From Haloarchaeobius amylolyticus (GTDB taxonomy: Archaea; Halobacteriota; Halobacteria; Halobacteriales; Natrialbaceae), in contig NZ_JANHDH010000001.1 of NCBI RefSeq assembly GCF_026616195.1, positions 992,001-1,056,000 of the forward strand: DNA of 64,000 nucleotides. The letters are read 5' to 3'. Positions 63,056 to 64,000 of the stretch are shown here, piece after piece. Within the stretch, counting starts at the first letter, position 1. Every line of letters begins with the position of its first letter. The position numbers and the translations under genes were made by a program. The notes beneath the pieces were generated by a model that worked only from the letters and a program-made list of their open reading frames with translations, made no database searches and was not told the DNA's origin.

Positions 63056-63346
63056 ATGGGGGAGATCTGGGGAGACGTCGTGGAGGCGGTCGCGGGGCTA
63101 CACCCGCGGGTCCGCCGCCGCCGACGCGAATACCGGGAGATAGCACAGGCAATCGACCAGCAGGACGTTCCGGCACGGTCCTTCCGCTGTGACGGCTGCG
63201 GCCGCGTCCAGTCTCGACACGCGGCGTCGGCGCTCGTCACCGACGGCGGGGGCGAGGGTGCCCCTGGCGTCTGGTGTGTGACCTGCGTCGAAGAAACAGC
63301 GCGAAACCAGAGCCAGACCCGAACGCTGGCCGGTATCGAACGCTAA
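63056..63346 (+). CDS. Small zinc-finger protein, unknown
   Basis: A 96-residue basic protein with one zinc-binding site ('FRCDGCGRVQ ... GVWCVTCVEE'). Arg-rich N-terminal helix. Not recognised. It converges on the PhiH1-type repressor gene. Confidence 0.65.
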   Translation: MGEIWGDVVEAVAGLHPRVRRRRREYREIAQAIDQQDVPARSFRCDGCGRVQSRHAASALVTDGGGEGAPGVWCVTCVEETARNQSQTRTLAGIER

Positions 63347-63400
63347 TCAGTCGTCGTCTTCGTTCTCGTCGTCGTCGTCACCGCCACGGACCATCTGGCC

Positions 63401-63718
63401 CTAGGCCTGCGACCCGGCCTGCGGGTCGCTGGCGTGCGGCCCTTCGATGAGGGAGCCGAAGTCGTCGACCTCGTCGTACTGGTCCTGGTACATCAGGGCG
63501 ATCTTGCCCTTCTTCGTGATCTCGTAGAGACCGGACCGCTCTGCCGGCCCGATCTTCTCGACGAGACCGTAGTCCGCGAGGACCGGTAGCCGGCTGTTGA
63601 TGTTCTTGCGACTCTTGCCCGTGTGGTGGGCGAGGTTGGTCGCGACGTTTCTCCCCTGTGCCTGTAGTGCTTCCAGTATCAGGAAGTCGGTTGGTTGGCG
63701 TAGTCTCACTGTATACAC
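63401..63718 (-). CDS. PhiH1-type winged-helix repressor, probably cut short
   Basis: A 105-residue protein with a winged-helix of the halovirus PhiH1 repressor type ('PTDFLILEALQAQGRNVATNLAHHTGKSRKNINSRLPVLADYGLVEKIGPAERSGLYEITKKG'). It ends at TAG 63401-03. The same frame continues for 17 more codons, 'GQMVRGGDDDDENEDDD', to a TGA at 63347 directly against the stop of the convergent gene. That acidic tail is typical of haloarchaeal proteins, so the gene was probably once longer; a single CAG-to-TAG change would explain it. The DNA-binding domain is complete and may still work. Confidence 0.7.
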   Translation of the reverse strand: MYTVRLRQPTDFLILEALQAQGRNVATNLAHHTGKSRKNINSRLPVLADYGLVEKIGPAERSGLYEITKKGKIALMYQDQYDEVDDFGSLIEGPHASDPQAGSQA

Positions 63719-64000
63719 ACTCCCGGCTGAGCCGTTGTATATACTACTTGGGCGCTCCTTTTATTTCTATCTAATGGCAATTTCACGGTTCGATGGCCAT
63801 TAGTAATCGGCACCGGTGATTTTATGGTGGTCGCGCAACAAGTGTGCGACAGGGTGTGACGGCAGCACCACCCACGTTGCCGACACCCTGACTGGACGAC
63901 CCCCACCCACCCCCCCATCACTGCCCCGTCAGAGGCACACACCCACCCACCCGAACCACCCAGACTACCCGAACCAGACCACCACAGCACACCAACCCAC
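63719..64000. other. AT-rich promoter zone and low-complexity end
   Basis: From 63719 to 63810 the DNA is AT-rich with TATA-like 'TGTATATAC' and 'TTTTATTTC' and an inverted repeat CTAATGGC (63771-78) / GCCATTAG (63796-803). After 63860 it is a C/A-rich low-complexity tract ('CCCACCCACCC'). No gene was found. Confidence 0.5.

Noticed and set aside
63706-63990. Minus-strand open frame at the window end
   Set aside because: Trp/Cys/Gly-rich product from a low-complexity region, without coding character.

Overview
The window is a stretch of haloarchaeal chromosome. The signs are GC-rich DNA, strongly acidic proteins, TATA boxes about 25 nt upstream of many start codons (leaderless transcripts), bat-type HTH_10 regulators, TATA-adjacent palindromes, a TbsP-type regulator, an S26B-type signal peptidase and a haloarchaeal split propionyl-CoA carboxylase. 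No rRNA gene, tRNA gene, insertion sequence or CRISPR array was found. Genus cannot be told from the sequence alone.

Layout. 1-5.8 kb: the end of a MATE exporter, two tandem SNF-type Na+ symporters, then pccB-pccX. 5.8-12 kb: an ATP-grasp protein, an ICMT/PEMT-like methyltransferase, and two repeats of one module (a cytochrome P450 divergent from a bat-type regulator). 12.2-18.7 kb: pccA, then housekeeping and redox genes (NmrA-like protein, SDR, MsrA, 2Fe-2S ferredoxin, ADP-ribosylglycohydrolase) and an HTH membrane protein. 18.7-25.8 kb: a cell-surface locus with three SipW-type secreted proteins, their probable signal peptidase and a Thr/Asn/Gln-repeat surface protein. Structured RNA-like elements that resemble tRNA T-arms precede the first two genes and follow the second. 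25.8-29.4 kb: a membrane protein, a peroxiredoxin, a PD-(D/E)XK-like protein and a TraB-like protein. 29.4-35 kb: DgcA, DgcN, a bat-type regulator, an APC permease and an M20 deacylase, which together could make a D-glutamate pathway.

35-49 kb: TatA, an orphan DNA methyltransferase, thymidine kinase, FMN reductase, a FilR1-type regulator, MutY, a hydrolase, a lipoprotein, a thiolase with both cysteines replaced by serine, a class III aminotransferase, MgtC/DUF4010 and AI-2E-type membrane proteins. 49-51.5 kb: PadR, amphi-Trp protein, a 505-nt gene-free region full of hairpins, and TbsP. 51.5-63.7 kb: a CHAT protease, glyA, a chemoreceptor-like transducer, folD, small genes, two adjacent broken genes (in-frame TAG and a one-base frameshift), a DUF1028 protein, thyX, a zinc-finger protein and a PhiH1-type repressor that also looks cut short by an in-frame TAG. 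The last 280 nt hold an AT-rich promoter zone and low-complexity C/A-rich DNA.

The most promising novel features are the tRNA-like leader elements with compensatory changes in the SipW locus, the candidate D-glutamate utilisation island, the orphan CHAT protease, and the structured gap at 49.9-50.4 kb.
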